Below are positions 33,268-46,600 of a DNA stretch of 64,000 nt, piece by piece. This DNA comes from Silene noctiflora (taxonomy: Eukaryota; Streptophyta; Magnoliopsida; Caryophyllales; Caryophyllaceae), in contig VHZZ01000750.1 of the NCBI GenBank assembly GCA_009801015.1, forward strand, positions 109,772 to 173,771, written 5' to 3'. The notes beneath the pieces were generated by a model. It did not search any database and had not been told where the DNA came from. It saw only the letters and a list, made by a program, of their open reading frames with translations. Position 1 is the first letter of the stretch. Each line of letters opens with the position of its first letter. A program made the translations under genes and the position numbers.

Positions 33268-33882
33268 AAACTTTAATGTTAGTTCATTGTATTATTTTGT
33301 TGCTGATTTGTTTGTTTTTACTTTTTAGCTTTAAAGTTGTAGTCTTTATATAATTATTGAATGCCAAATGAGCTAGAAGAGAAGTTTCTGGGAATGTCAT
33401 GGTTAATTTTTGTTGGATACATTGGTTGTTTTACAAATGTTGTGTAAGTCGGGTTTACACAAGAAGTTTGTAAAACGGATTTATTTGATAACTAACTTTT
33501 CACTTGAATGAGTCCTGATATTTGTATATGTAAATCTGTTCTACACAATGTTAGTGTAAAACGGTCTTATGGTAGAACAGATGTTGGTTGTTATCCGTTC
33601 TACACAATGTTACTTGTTTCTCTGATTCTTGCTGTCTTTGAGCAGGTGAGTATTTATGCGCAGGTTTTCAGGACAATGGCTGAAAGAAGGTGATTTCAAA
33701 TGCTAACCACCCTAATCGTATTGCTCGGAGTCTACCTCATCTGGTTTCCAGCTCTCTAAGCTCTTCCTCATCGCCCTACATTTAACTAAAGTCCCGTAGG
33801 CTTCATTTTCAGTGCTCAATTTGCACACCGCTCACTCTTTCAATCTGTCTACCAATCCCGGAGCCATACAAAGTGTTCAGCA

Positions 33883-36549
33883 ATGAATCACCCTGGTAGA
33901 GCATCTGTTACTGTACACGACTCTGAAAAAGGGACTTGTGTAGAGTTGTCATTTGTCGAAACATGCCAAGGTTCAGTGTTTAATGAATTTTCATTTCCTT
34001 CTACTCTTAAAAAAATTGAAAAAGTAAGACCCCTTAATCATGTTCCTGCATCATTACCTGAAAAATCTGGTCTAAGTAACGAATGCCCATCTCGTGCTTC
34101 AATGTTCTGCACCAATTTGTATCAATCATCTACATCTAGTTCAGAATCTCAAAGGCAACTTGGGAATCTGCCATTTCTGCCGACTCCATCTACACCTTCT
34201 GTTCATTCAATCAAGACTGATTTACTTATGCAAGATGATTCAGACAATCTGTATGATCAGCAAAGGCACTCAGAGGATTCATTTAGAGATTTTCTTAATT
34301 ATCCCGGAGATACATCTGATGGAGAATACGATGATGTCACTTGTGGAAGTGACTCTTTTGCTCTAAATGAGCAGTTGGAGCTACAGCTGTTGTCCGATGA
34401 GCTACACATTGCTATGACTGACAGCGGAGAAAACCCGGGAATCAATGTAAGCTCTCTTGTAGTTCCACTGGTTAAGTACTTACTGATATTTTTTCCTTAA
34501 GTTTGATAACAATAACATCATCGTGAAATGAGATGTCTGAACTCCCTTATTTCGAGATAGGAGTATAAAGAAATCTCTTTCTACTTTGTTCATAAAATGA
34601 ATTCCTTTCTACTTTCTTAAGGAAATATACGAGGTATCGCCAGTGGCATCAAGGCCAGCTGAGGCAGCTGTACATAGCACCCCACAGTCTGCTCCACCAT
34701 CAGTAAATGCTGTTTCCAGCCACAAGGCACCTGTGAATTCTGCAACTCATAGGACAAGAATGAGATGGACGCCTGAGCTCCATGAACGTTTTGTAGACGC
34801 TGTTAACAAACTTGATGGTGCTGAAAGTATGTATCTGTATTAAATTCTCTTTAGGCTTACCTTATTTTAAATTTGTGAAACATTGCTTATTGTACCTTAA
34901 ATTTCAGAAGCGACTCCAAAAGGTGTATTAAAGCTGATGAACGTTGAAGGAGTCACCATCTATCATGTGAAAAGCCACTTGCAGGTACGAGAAGTGGCAA
35001 ACTTTATTTGGTCTAAACTCAAGTAGAGTTTAGATCGTCGGATGGCCTGTCTGTTATTTTTGGCTCAGTCTGTTCAATGTTCTTTCCTGCAGAAGTACAG
35101 AGTGGCAAAGTATATACCAGAGAAAAAGGAAGGTCAGCATATTTTAATACATGTGAATTATGCCATAGCTTCCTGTAATTTTCGGACCATGAGATAAGTA
35201 TTGATGCAAACAGGTTTCATAGTTTGGTTGTGGGTGACAATCCGAACAAAACATGTAGGAGACTGTTTTACATGTGAGACTGGCTCAAATCTGATGGAAT
35301 TAGTTAATGGGTTTGTCTTATGTGTAAGACCGTCTCATAGAAATTTTGATCATCTTTTTTTTCCTATCAATTATAGTTTGTAGCCTATTGATTCATTTAG
35401 TACTCAGGCAAAGGTATTCAAAAGTTTAAACCAAGCAGAAAAATGAACTAAGGTAGTTTAGCCTTGCTGCCTCCAGCTTACTACTTACAAGTACGCTGAT
35501 GCTTGATGGTGTAGCCGCCTAGAGTATAACCGCGCTTCAAAATACTGTGTTCCTTCACCTTCTTGTGTTTGAAGCTAAATAGATGATCATTTTTGTTGTA
35601 CAGATAAGAAGACTTCTAGTTCCGAAGAGAAAAAGACCCAGTCAAGCAACAAAGCCTGTGATGGATCAAATAAAGGGTACGTGTAACGTGTTGCTTCCCA
35701 AATTCTGGCGATTCCTGTTTGTTTCCGATGCTACTGCTAACCTTTTTTTTTCATCTTACTTTTTATAGGAGTATAACTGAGGCTCTAAGAATGCAAATGG
35801 AAGTGCAGAAACAGCTGCATGAACAACTTGAGGTATTTTTCTGGCTTAACTGAGGTTGGGGGTTGCATGTCCTACGCTCTGATAGGACACGACACGACAT
35901 TTTAACAATTCATTAAAGCAAACAGCACGGAACTATTTCACGAAATAACTGTGTTTTGGCGTTGCAGTCGAGTCTGAATAATATAGCCTCTACGTCATAC
36001 TTTGCTGCCTTGACTCGTTCCTAGGAAAATATGTCATTCAGTTCAGGTACGAGTCAGGTTATTTTGGGGCCTGATCATTTTAGGTATATTATGTTTGTAA
36101 TCAGGTCGGGTTGGTCTTGTCAGGCTTATTCATGACCATCACCTCGATCTCATCCAATATGCAATGTAATACAATGCTTGTAGACCGATGTAGTATCATA
36201 GACACGGTTTATGATAGGTCCGACAAGTGTGCTGAAACTGTTGTCCACACAGGTGCAAAGGCAACTTCAGGTACGTATAGAAGAACATGCCCGGTACCTG
36301 CAAAAGATCTTAGAGGAACAGCAAAAAACTCGCTGTGCCTTAGTCTCAACGCGGCCAACATCTCCCCCTTCACCCAAATCACCAGCTAAACCGGCTGTGT
36401 CCAAAACAGATTCCTCAACTTCGTTGCCATCAAAGCACCGAGCTGATGAACTTGACAATCTAGAGTTTTCAGCATGCCATAAAAAGCCTTGCCTTGAGGC
36501 TAATTCTAAATCGACTTCAGATGTTTATGATGTCGATACTTCATCATGA
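33883..36549 (+). CDS. MYB-CC transcription factor, PHR1/PHL type (phosphate starvation response family)
   Basis: Exons 33883-34446, 34622-34826, 34908-34984, 35093-35132, 35604-35676, 35769-35832 and 36253-36549 join in phase to 439 residues. The GARP/MYB domain spans exons 2-4: [46 protein letters not shown]. The coiled-coil MYB-CC signature follows in exons 6-7: [18 protein letters not shown] and [20 protein letters not shown]. Arabidopsis PHR1 and relatives bind P1BS sites as dimers and drive phosphate-starvation genes; the coiled coil mediates dimers and SPX contact. The 188-residue first coding exon is acidic and serine-rich, unlike PHR1 in detail, so I call the family only. The ATG is the first one after an in-frame TAA near 33787. 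Convergent with HAC1, 1.07 kb apart. Confidence 0.9.
35235..35345. repeat. Small MITE-like inverted repeat in PHL intron 4
   Basis: GTAGGAGACTGTTTTACATG at one side and CTTATGTGTAAGACCGTCTC at the other are roughly complementary (GAGAC.GT.TTACA). The AGACGGTCTCACA/TGTAAGAC signature recurs at 2105-2170, 18805-18895 and 33430-33590 and probably marks one MITE family in the region. Confidence 0.4.
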
Positions 36550-36755
36550 ACCACGATGTGGTTGTGGCCGTGGTTTCTTCATCTTTCCCTCTTCTTATTT
36601 CTAGAGATATGTCCTCTCTATATCTTGTAAATATGTCGATCTCGGAATTGTTTAGCATTGTATTAGTTATTGTTAATTCTGTTAACAATGACCACTTAGC
36701 ATTGTATTAATTATTGTTAATTTATGTTGCACCATGATCGTCATCACTGAATTAA

Positions 36756-36864
36756 GTCCCGTTCTTTTGGATTGAAACTATCTGAACATAACTTGTTTGA
36801 AGATTTAATGTGAATTGAACGGAATTAAACTTAATTGAAATCAAGTACAAAAGAACATTTCTAT
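36756..36864. mobile_element. MITE with GTTCTTTTGGATTG ends, about 109 bp
   Basis: Left GTCCCGTTCTTTTGGATTG, right complement AAATGTTCTTTTGTACTTG. Related to the element at 14490-14666. It lies about 200 bp past the PHL stop, between the 3' ends of PHL and HAC1. Confidence 0.6.
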
Positions 36865-37615
36865 AAATGCAGATAATACTAAAAAAACAATCACGATCTT
36901 GAACAGTTGCTAACTAAAGAAAAGCACAAATTTTACTTGTAACGACTCGCACCCAATTTAAAATAACATTGAAAAAAAGGCGGTTGTGAGACGTCACAAG
37001 CAAGACAAGTGTCTGCATCAATCTACTGATATACAGTAATTTAAATCAATTATGTAATCGGATCACTGAACATAATCTACAAGGATGATAAGATTATAAT
37101 ATCATGTTTTTTACAATAAACTTTCAAGGATAAGTTAATACTTCGTATAATACATGGAAGCCAAGGGAACAATCGGAGACGACTTCGTTTCCCCAAATGA
37201 AAGAAGGATACTAAAACAACACATGGAGGAAAAGCATTGAAGCCTCCGACTCTACTACACAAAAAAGATCAAGGAACTTATGAAGACAACCTATAGTACA
37301 TTTGCCATCCTTCTATGGCATCTCGAGAGCTACACAAATATCGAATCAATACTCGAGCTCCGGTGTTATGAGACATTACCAAGCATGATACGTATTGACA
37401 TTATTCACCAGTTTCTCCGAGGTTGAGGGATTGAGAAGCAGGATATCCTTCTGCAAGTCAACTTTGTACAAATGTGTAATCCACTGTCCCTTCTCTTGCC
37501 AGTCTCAGGATACCCTGATTTTCAACCAGAGACAGGTAAGTCGAGTCTAAAAAATTACCAACATCACCAACTATGTCGATCTCCAAGTGTCTGCTAACTA
37601 TGTACATGGGATCAG

Positions 37616-40600
37616 CTAAGAATTGTCAGCAACTTCCTTGGCTCTCTGTCTCATCATCTCCATAACAGCTGCTCGTCGACGAGAATCTGACTGTTGCTGC
37701 AACCGTCTCAGATGTTCTTTTAAATCTCTGAATATAGAAAACATTCCAACATGAGCGGATTATGATCAGCATATTCGAAAAAATACATAGATGAACAGTT
37801 CAGAATGGATTCTCTCTAAAACTATTGGTTTGAGGTACACGGATTATATCAGCAAGAACTAGATGGTAAAGACATAAAAAAGCGGTACTCGTGCACTAAA
37901 ATTGCTGGCTCCTTTTTATACACAAAAAACATTGAGTTTTGAGGAACAAACCTGCATCGAGGTACATGACATTCTGATTCTTTACATGCTCGCGCATGAA
38001 GCTGAAGAAGATACCACATCTTCTTACATAGACCACATCCCCCAGAAGCCCGAGTTCTGCACTGTATCCCGTGACGGAAAAGCCCCTTGACTTTCCGACA
38101 ATTAGGATACTGGCATGTTGGAGACCGGCATTGTGATGCATGCACAAGTAGTTCAAGCATTTTCCGAAGCTGCCAAACAAAAAACTCCTCATTAGCATAA
38201 AATCAAACATAGTAAACTAAAGGGAAGCAGGGTCCATGGAAGAACTGTTCTAAAAACCGAACCATTTTTTGCAACTTATACTAAAAGAAGACATCATTAA
38301 CCTGGTGCCTCCATAGAGGCTCACTTCCTGTAAGGTAAATAGTGGTTAAATGAACACAACATGAAGCAGATTTAGAGTGCACCAACCCATCATGGGAACA
38401 ACAAAACACTGTACATAAATTGACTGGATAGCAGGCATTTCTTGCATTCAATGATAAATCAAACTATTAAATTGACGCCATAAAACAAACTCGGCAAAAA
38501 TTATGGTCATCAAAGCTACAAGTCCTAAAACTAATGAGGGTGGTCAATTTATGTATAACAGATAAGGGGCTGAACCAAAATCCAATTTGCGTATAATGTA
38601 AGCCAAAACAATGGAACACGATGGCCTAAATTGCCATCCAATAGTTTGTACAACGAAAAAACTTTACTACAACAAATACTACGGAGTAATATTTGCATAT
38701 TGAGACACAAGTATTCCAAACAAACCACTCTATAAATAAAGGAATATAGTAACATATTTGTCTGATGAATAAAAGTATTTTGTACAAAAAAAAAAGCGGC
38801 AAGACAGCTTAGACAATAAGAAGACAAGAAAGGAGAAGACAAGAAAACGGTCTAAATTTATTCGATATGATCACCTTTAAACTTCCTACTTTCCCCGTTT
38901 TCGGTTGACTATATTTAAACTTCCTACTTAGAATATTTTCATTTTTTTATGTAATTTACTCGGATGTGATTTGTAACCCCACATGCCAACAACTGTCCTA
39001 AAGTTGCATTTTTCACTATCTTATTGAATCTTCTTTCATTCTTGTGCTGAAGGAGTCATCAAGATTAAAGGTAGTCGGAGCAAGTAACTGCATCGAGAAC
39101 TTATATAGAATAGTTCTCTGCCACGCATCAATAAACTTCAGTAGGATTAAGAGATGAAAGTGAGTACAAATACTGGTACCTGTACAACACGTTGTTGCCT
39201 CGCCTCCTTATTCTGAGCGTCACGATCAGCGATGGTAGGATGATTAGTCAACTTATGAGGATGATCGATAACTCCATTCTGGTAACAAGCATTGCATACA
39301 TCATAATCTGGACATGTTTCACACCTCCAGCCTTGGCCTGTCTCAATATCAAGGCGACAAATACAGCATGTTATAACAAAAGCAGGAGCAGTCGGATTAT
39401 GAAGATGGTAAAGCACCATCATGGATGAATGCTTAGCGCGCCGTAAAGTATCATATTGGTAATGATTTCCTTGGCAAAGACTCAAGAACGCCTGTCGTGT
39501 ATCGAAAAATTCACTCTCAAGAATCTCATCTTTGTCCTTGGTGTCTTCTGACACGTCTGTGATTTCAATCTATGAATAAAAGCACTTGTACGTTAGCAAG
39601 ACAACAAACATGAAAATCTATTAAAAAAAGGATTTGTCTAAGAATTAGTTGGCCAGCGTTAAGCAAGTTTGTTATTATTATTTTTTGAAAAGCTGTTTTA
39701 ATGAACCATAACTCTGAATCACCTTTACCTAGACATGTCAAAAGATGACCCGACCCGAAAAACCCCAAAACCTGCCCGAAAATAACCCGCTCTTTTCAAC
39801 CCGAAGGCCACCCGACCCGATAATAACCCGCGTATTTAGGGTCAAGACCCCGTCAAACCCGTGACCCGACCCGAAAACAGGTAAATTTATTAAAATTTTA
39901 TATTTAATGCAAATAAAACTAATATAAAAGGAAAAAAATAATTTCAACTTCAAAATTTTTGGAATAAAATATGCCTATTCTTATTTTAAAGCATAGTTTT
40001 ATCACATGAGTAATTACTCGAATGATTACAATATAAATATAGTCACTGCTTGTCATGTACATGTAACAATTGATCAATCCAATATTTCATATAACGTTTT
40101 GATATTGAATATACTAAGCAAAAAGTGCTTACTCTTACTAATATGTATTAAAATAAATAATTATAAAAATTAAGAATAATTATATGTTTATAATTAAAAT
40201 TAAAAAAAATAAAAAAATTTAAAAAGGCGTTAATCAGACCCGTTTTGACCCGAGACCCGACCCAAACCCATATAAACCCGTATTGTACAAACCTGAAATA
40301 GACCCGAAACCGAAATGACATAACCCATAACTCGCTCGTCCGACCCGTTTGACAGGTCTACCTTTACCGCTTTAAGTTTGATTCTATTTTATTTTTCTTA
40401 GTGCTTAGTATTGGCATTTGTTTGTTTATTTATTATCGCGCTCTCTAATTCTTTGGAAATGCCTCATTTACTTTTGACACAAATATTAAAGTATGTGAGT
40501 GGTGTGGTGGGTCTCACGAATAAGGTAGTGTCATTTTACACAAAAACATGCTCAAAATAGAACTGGGCAGTTCTAAGTGTGTAGGCCAGAAGTAAAATTG

Positions 40601-43600
40601 TGGTAAGAACAAGAGTTAGCTCAAGTGGTAAGAGCTCTCTTACCCAACCATGCAGTTGGGGGTTCGATTCTTACCCGCGACATAGTACGCTACTTAGAAC
40701 AAAAACAAAAGTAAAATTGCGGCAAGCCCAAAGAGTTACACTGAGTATTGTTATTATTTTTCAACTTTTTTATTCTTAAAAAAAATCTCTCGTCTTTGCG
40801 GCATATTGTGCCTAATTCTCGTGATTGTCTTAGCTTTCTATGTATAATGTTTAAAGACTATCTATCATGTTTATTGTGGTCTTTGTCTTTGCGGCATCAA
40901 ATGATGATTATGTTAGCTATCCCAAAAAAATTTTGGAATTAAGGCCTATTATTGTTCCTATGAAACAGTAAAAACCCAAAGAATGTATAAGACATCTTCA
41001 AAAGAGGATGAAACACAGACTTAACTTACCTTCTTGAGTCCATGTTTATCCTTTTGATTGATGGGATGTCTTTCTCGGAGATCACGCTTCAGTTCTTCAT
41101 CATAGCACCTGCAGTACAACATTACATTTTACCATAACAATCAATTCAAGCGAACATCAAACATTAGAAACAATGTATAATGTTGCGCTTGGACAATTCA
41201 GGTAGGTAGAACTGCTTCAATAAAAGAATAATTTTATATTGTCCTCATTTGACTTTGGTGGCCAACCCATATCAACTTTAAAGAGTTTTTTTCAAAATAG
41301 AATAGATACGAGTTTCCATAAATGATAGTATAAAATATTTCCTTTGATAACTAAAATTGGACATAATATCTCCACACACTGTTGGAGAAACTAATAGTGT
41401 AACACTCTAACTTAACGTAGGTTGGCAAGCAAAGTCAAATTGGAACTATATACGAGATAAAGGGAATAGAAAGGCTAAAACAACCGAAAGATAATATTCC
41501 CCAAAAAACTAGTTGAATAGCTACTACGATACAACCCCTCCAAGACCTCCCCTTTAACTATGGTCACCAAAAAAACGTTGCACATAAATACAGTCAGAAT
41601 ACCAAATGAAAAAGGATCAAAAAAAAGTGGAGGATGATGTGCCCAAAAAAAGTAAGCAAACCACCCTTCCAAGACCACCTCCTCAATTTGGGCCATCAAA
41701 AATCCTCTTGTTCAGTGATACATAAACAGAAAAAAATAAACAAAACCCATGCTAAGCGAAAAAGTTACCTGTCACAAAGTTCAAAACTTTTACATAGCTC
41801 ACAGACCCAGCGATTTCCAGATACCATGAGCACACAACAATGCGTGCATGCATGCTGCAGATGGACCATAATGAAATCTTCCTTCATCGGGGCAATTGTT
41901 TCACCCAGCTGCAGGACCAATAAAAACAAGTAAAGTATTACATTCTCCTACTCTTTGGAACTACCCCATTTGCTTTTGACACAGATGTAAGAGAGCATGC
42001 GAAGTAGATAAATGGTTACGGACTTACGGTAAGAAAGGAATAACGAGGGCTCATTAGGTGGGCCATTAGATATATGAGTTACTTTAATTCAAATGACAAG
42101 GTTAAAAGAGATGGGTAAAATCCAAATATTTGCCAAATGTAGAAAAGGGCAAATTCCATCAACTAGACATAAAATGAAACTGGATCAATTCCTAAGTAAA
42201 AGGGGGAGAATTTTAATTAACAATATGCAGCAATATAGGCTGATTGTCAATTACTCGCTTTATCCCATATATAGTGTCCCAATCTGACTTTGGCGGCCAA
42301 ATGTTCTCAACTTTGACAAATATTTTCTCACAAAATACAATACACAACTTTCAAGAAATAGTAATATGAAAATACTCTATAAATCAACCATGACTATTTT
42401 ACATTGTGTATTATTGCAATACAAACAATAAACTTGGGTATAGTATATGGCCACAGTGCAATGATAAATAAAAATCAGCTTAAAATCACCACCCTCGCCC
42501 AACATATGAGTTCTTGATAAATACAAGATGTCCCCGAAGGGACGAGTTCTTGGTAGATATCAACAATTAAAAGGAGAGAGATTAATGGTGTAAGATGATA
42601 ATGGCCAGGAGTAGAACCAAGACAAAAGCAAGTAGCAACTATGCATATGTAGATAGGCGTTAATAGTGTAATGAACATTACTTTATGCATAAGGATAATA
42701 TCCTTGGACGCATTACTGGAGAGATCCAATTGTCCAGATGCTTTAAGAACCCTCTTCGTTATTGTCTTTTTTATCATTCCTTTCTTGTTCAGTTTCCTAC
42801 CCTCCTCTTCCTGATTAATCTGATTGATAATATCCTCAGCGGCACCAGGCCAATAATCACCATCAAAATATGGTAGCCTGGCTGCAGTAACCTTTGCCTT
42901 GGATTCACCAGTTTTCATGAAGAAATGATCATGTAGATTAGTAAGGTCGACCACGATATTTTCCCTGATAGCTTTTCTAAGCATCGCCAAATACCTGAGC
43001 AAGAATCATCCATATAATTTAATTTAGGAAGCAGGTGTTCAACCAAGATATGTCACTAAATGTTAGTAACTAAATATTCTGTGTCTCCCGCTGCTTGTTT
43101 ACGGTTGCCTTTGGATTGGTTTTTTATGCAAGTAGAAGCAAGTGGTTGAATAAGCCTTCGTATTCATTATGCGCTATACAGAACATGCCTAAAAAGGAAA
43201 TGGAAACTATTGGTTGCGACAGACTAAAGTATAAAATATATAAAATACCCACATGAACTAGGGGTAACAAATACTATACATTATTGGAAAAATCATCATA
43301 CCACTCCCTCAATTTATCAGATTTAGGCGTCTTCTGGATCTCAGGATGGCAATAGAGAATGTAATCTTCACCCTTTAAAGGAGGGCAAGCCCATATGTAA
43401 CAACTTGCAAAACCCCGCTTCTTGCAGTAATCAAGGTACCCAATCTTCAATGGTGAAATGATTTAATGAGCATGTGAAATGAATTAGCAATCATACTTCA
43501 TGAATGAGATTTAGAACTAAGACTAAAATGCACAATGGATACAAACATCAAAGATACAAGACTCACCAAAATCTCATGATAAACAAATGTACGAAGAGCC

Positions 43601-46600
43601 TCTCCAGTCACTGCTCTTACATCAGGCCTAAAATATTTCACTGAATCGAGGTACGACAAATAAACACGGCGTTGATTTGGAGGAAGACATTCTGAGCCAA
43701 ACTCTTGAACATACATGCCATACAGACACACTTCAACTCCTTCAATCTTCTGAAATAGCAAAACAACCTGAAAAAGCAGATTCTAATCACACTCTGATAC
43801 ACCACAGGACTTTGTAAGGTATGATAAAAGCTACAGAAAAAAGAAAAAGAGCATAGAATCAAGCCTTAGATTTGTAAGGGAACTCCATAGGATAATTCTC
43901 ATCGCGAAAAATCTCAAGAAATCGTGGCTTCACTTCCAACTTCTTATCAACAGATGACACAACCCTAACAACTATATCATCTGCTCCCGGAACCTGACAA
44001 TGACAATTTCACATACAGAATCAGAGAAAACTACCAAATGAAACAAACAAATAAAACAAAAATCATTCTTAAATCACAGGGCTATTGATGACACGACTGC
44101 ACTAGCGAAAAATACAATCTTTCAATAACATTTTTCATCCCGCATTCTATAACTGCAAAAGGTATAGCTCTGCAACAAATTAGGAAAGAAATGTCTAGGC
44201 CACTATAGCCTGAGAATAAGGTCCTAGTGCTTCTTAACCATTCTCTATAGCAAATCTCATTCACAAAAAGGAACATTTTATGTCATGAAATATATTTAAT
44301 AATCAATCTCATATAGATGTGTCATCGAGAAAGAATGGCACGATTGCTAAAAGGAGATCAAAGAAAATAAGTTACTAAGTAATAGATGCTATCGATTAAA
44401 AGACACCAAAGAAAGTGACGCCATGCAGCAAAAGACACGAGGGGGTGATACCAATTTACAAGAGAAGAGAAAGAAAATTAAGCTCTCAAGCAATCGTGAG
44501 TTATCTTGTCTATAAAGAGAAACAAATGTTAAAATTCCAGTGTAAGTGGAGCTCTGAAGTCCAAATTACAAAAAAAATGCTTAAATTCAGAAAGAGTGGA
44601 GCACTAGACTCCAAATTACAATATCGCAAAATAAACTAAGTCAACCTAATAAACACACAGAACTATTACACTTCTGTTGAATTTTCTATTAGGTTAATCT
44701 CAGAAGTCAAAACAAATCAGATGTACTAATCAGGAATGTGGTAGCATACTATCCCCTCCGCAAGAGATCAAACAAATTAACAAATAATCATACATCAGCA
44801 ATGTGCCAATAAAGAGTACCTCATCATAACTTTTCCCTTGGCTTCTTGCCCTTTCTAGTCTCTCATGTCTCAATCGCTTAAATAGTCGTTTCTCTATGTG
44901 ATCACTAAGAACAGTTGTTGGCAAATCCTTTGCCCCAAGAACAGCATTCTGTGGTAATGGTGTGCGCTCCCCCCGTTCAACCTCTACTATATAGCAATTC
45001 GGGCATGTATATTCAGCTTGACCACCATCATTTCGCCTTCCATTAAATAAGGCACATATCTGATGTTGCCAAGCTTCACATCTATCGCATTGCACCCACT
45101 GCAACAAATAGCATAAGAATGAATAACACGTCACTCAAAGACACAGAGTTAGAATAATAAAGAAAAATGAACATAGAAAATAAAAAAGGAGAGCATGCTA
45201 AACATTCAATACTGAATACTGATATACAAATAAATCTAAGACTCTAAGTCGTCAAATGAATCTAAATGAGTCAAGATTCAAGAATAACATACCCATTCTT
45301 CTGTCTCGTCATCATTTTTTTTCTTCTCCATCCTTCCCTTGGACATTGCAGTTCCATCAACAACTATTGTATCGCCACGAGCCTCATTATAGCACGGAAT
45401 ACAGAAGTAGTGTCGTGTATCACCAGCTCCCGCGGTATAATAAGGAGCATTTCGTTTAATTCGAGCACCACAAGGAGTACAATAAATAGGTGGTGGTTCA
45501 AAGGAAAGCTTCTCAACTGCACATAACTGACAGGAATTTTCACTCATTGCTTGTTCCATTGCTTGGTTTTTCTCTGCCTTTGCCTTGCTCTGTACAAGAA
45601 TGACACGAGCAGAAAAAGGTAGATATAAGTAACTAATTACTCTGAGCCTTTTATGTCAACTCTGATCAGGTGACTATGCCAGATTTTCTTTTTAAGGTGT
45701 GCAATGTCCAAGTGACAGTGCTATAAATGTACAAGAATAACGTTTCATGCTACATTAGCTTTCCCAAATCCCATACCTTCACCTGGCTCCTACTCCTTCC
45801 GTTCAAATCCAAGTGCACCGGGCCCACCTTTTTCGTGAGCGGATTTTGAATTTGTGGCACTTGGAGCTGAATAGGAGTATCTAACAATATAAACCTTCAT
45901 ATTCTCAAAATTCAAGCTACATATAAGGATCCTTAAAGGAGATCAAAATCGCTCCACTAATAAGGAACCTTTTTCACTGCTAAAAGGCGCACTTTGATGA
46001 CCACGTAAAAGGTAAAATCTTAACATAGCGAGGTTGTTTTCGGATGACCAACAACAACAATTTCAAGGTGCCTCGAGCACAGTCACCGACATAGTAATAA
46101 GCTATGTATCCAGCCTTACCGCTGTGTTTAAAATACAGAGACATTTCTGAATGACTTATAATAAATATTGGGTCTTCACTTGCATCAACTAGCAGCAACT
46201 TCACAATTGAAAATGAGTACAATTTATGCAAGCATATAGCGGAACCAAAGAGTAGTAATTTGGCTCTAGTGAAAATGGAAATTGTTTCCAGATGACCCAT
46301 AAATAAAATTGTTCCAAGAACTACAGCCACCAAATGCTTCAAAAAGTTCAACTATTCAAGGATGGTGAATATCATAGCCAAACTTGTCTTAGAAAGACTC
46401 GGCAGCAAGATGATGTAACAATGACTACCAAAATTAACAAGTAATCAGATATCACTGAAAACGTGAAAATCAACCAGAATAGTTTGGCCACATAAACAAG
46501 TGAAATAAATAAATCCAAGGGAGTGACAGACCTGCCCAACCCACTGTCTAAGGCCAGTGATGTGCTCCTGGACTTGCTCCGGGGTAAACAGTTCAATTAA

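Noticed and set aside
40608-40680. Functional tRNA gene
   Set aside because: D- and T-arm-like motifs are good, but the 5' and 3' 7-mers do not pair and no proper anticodon stem is seen; a SINE head fits better.
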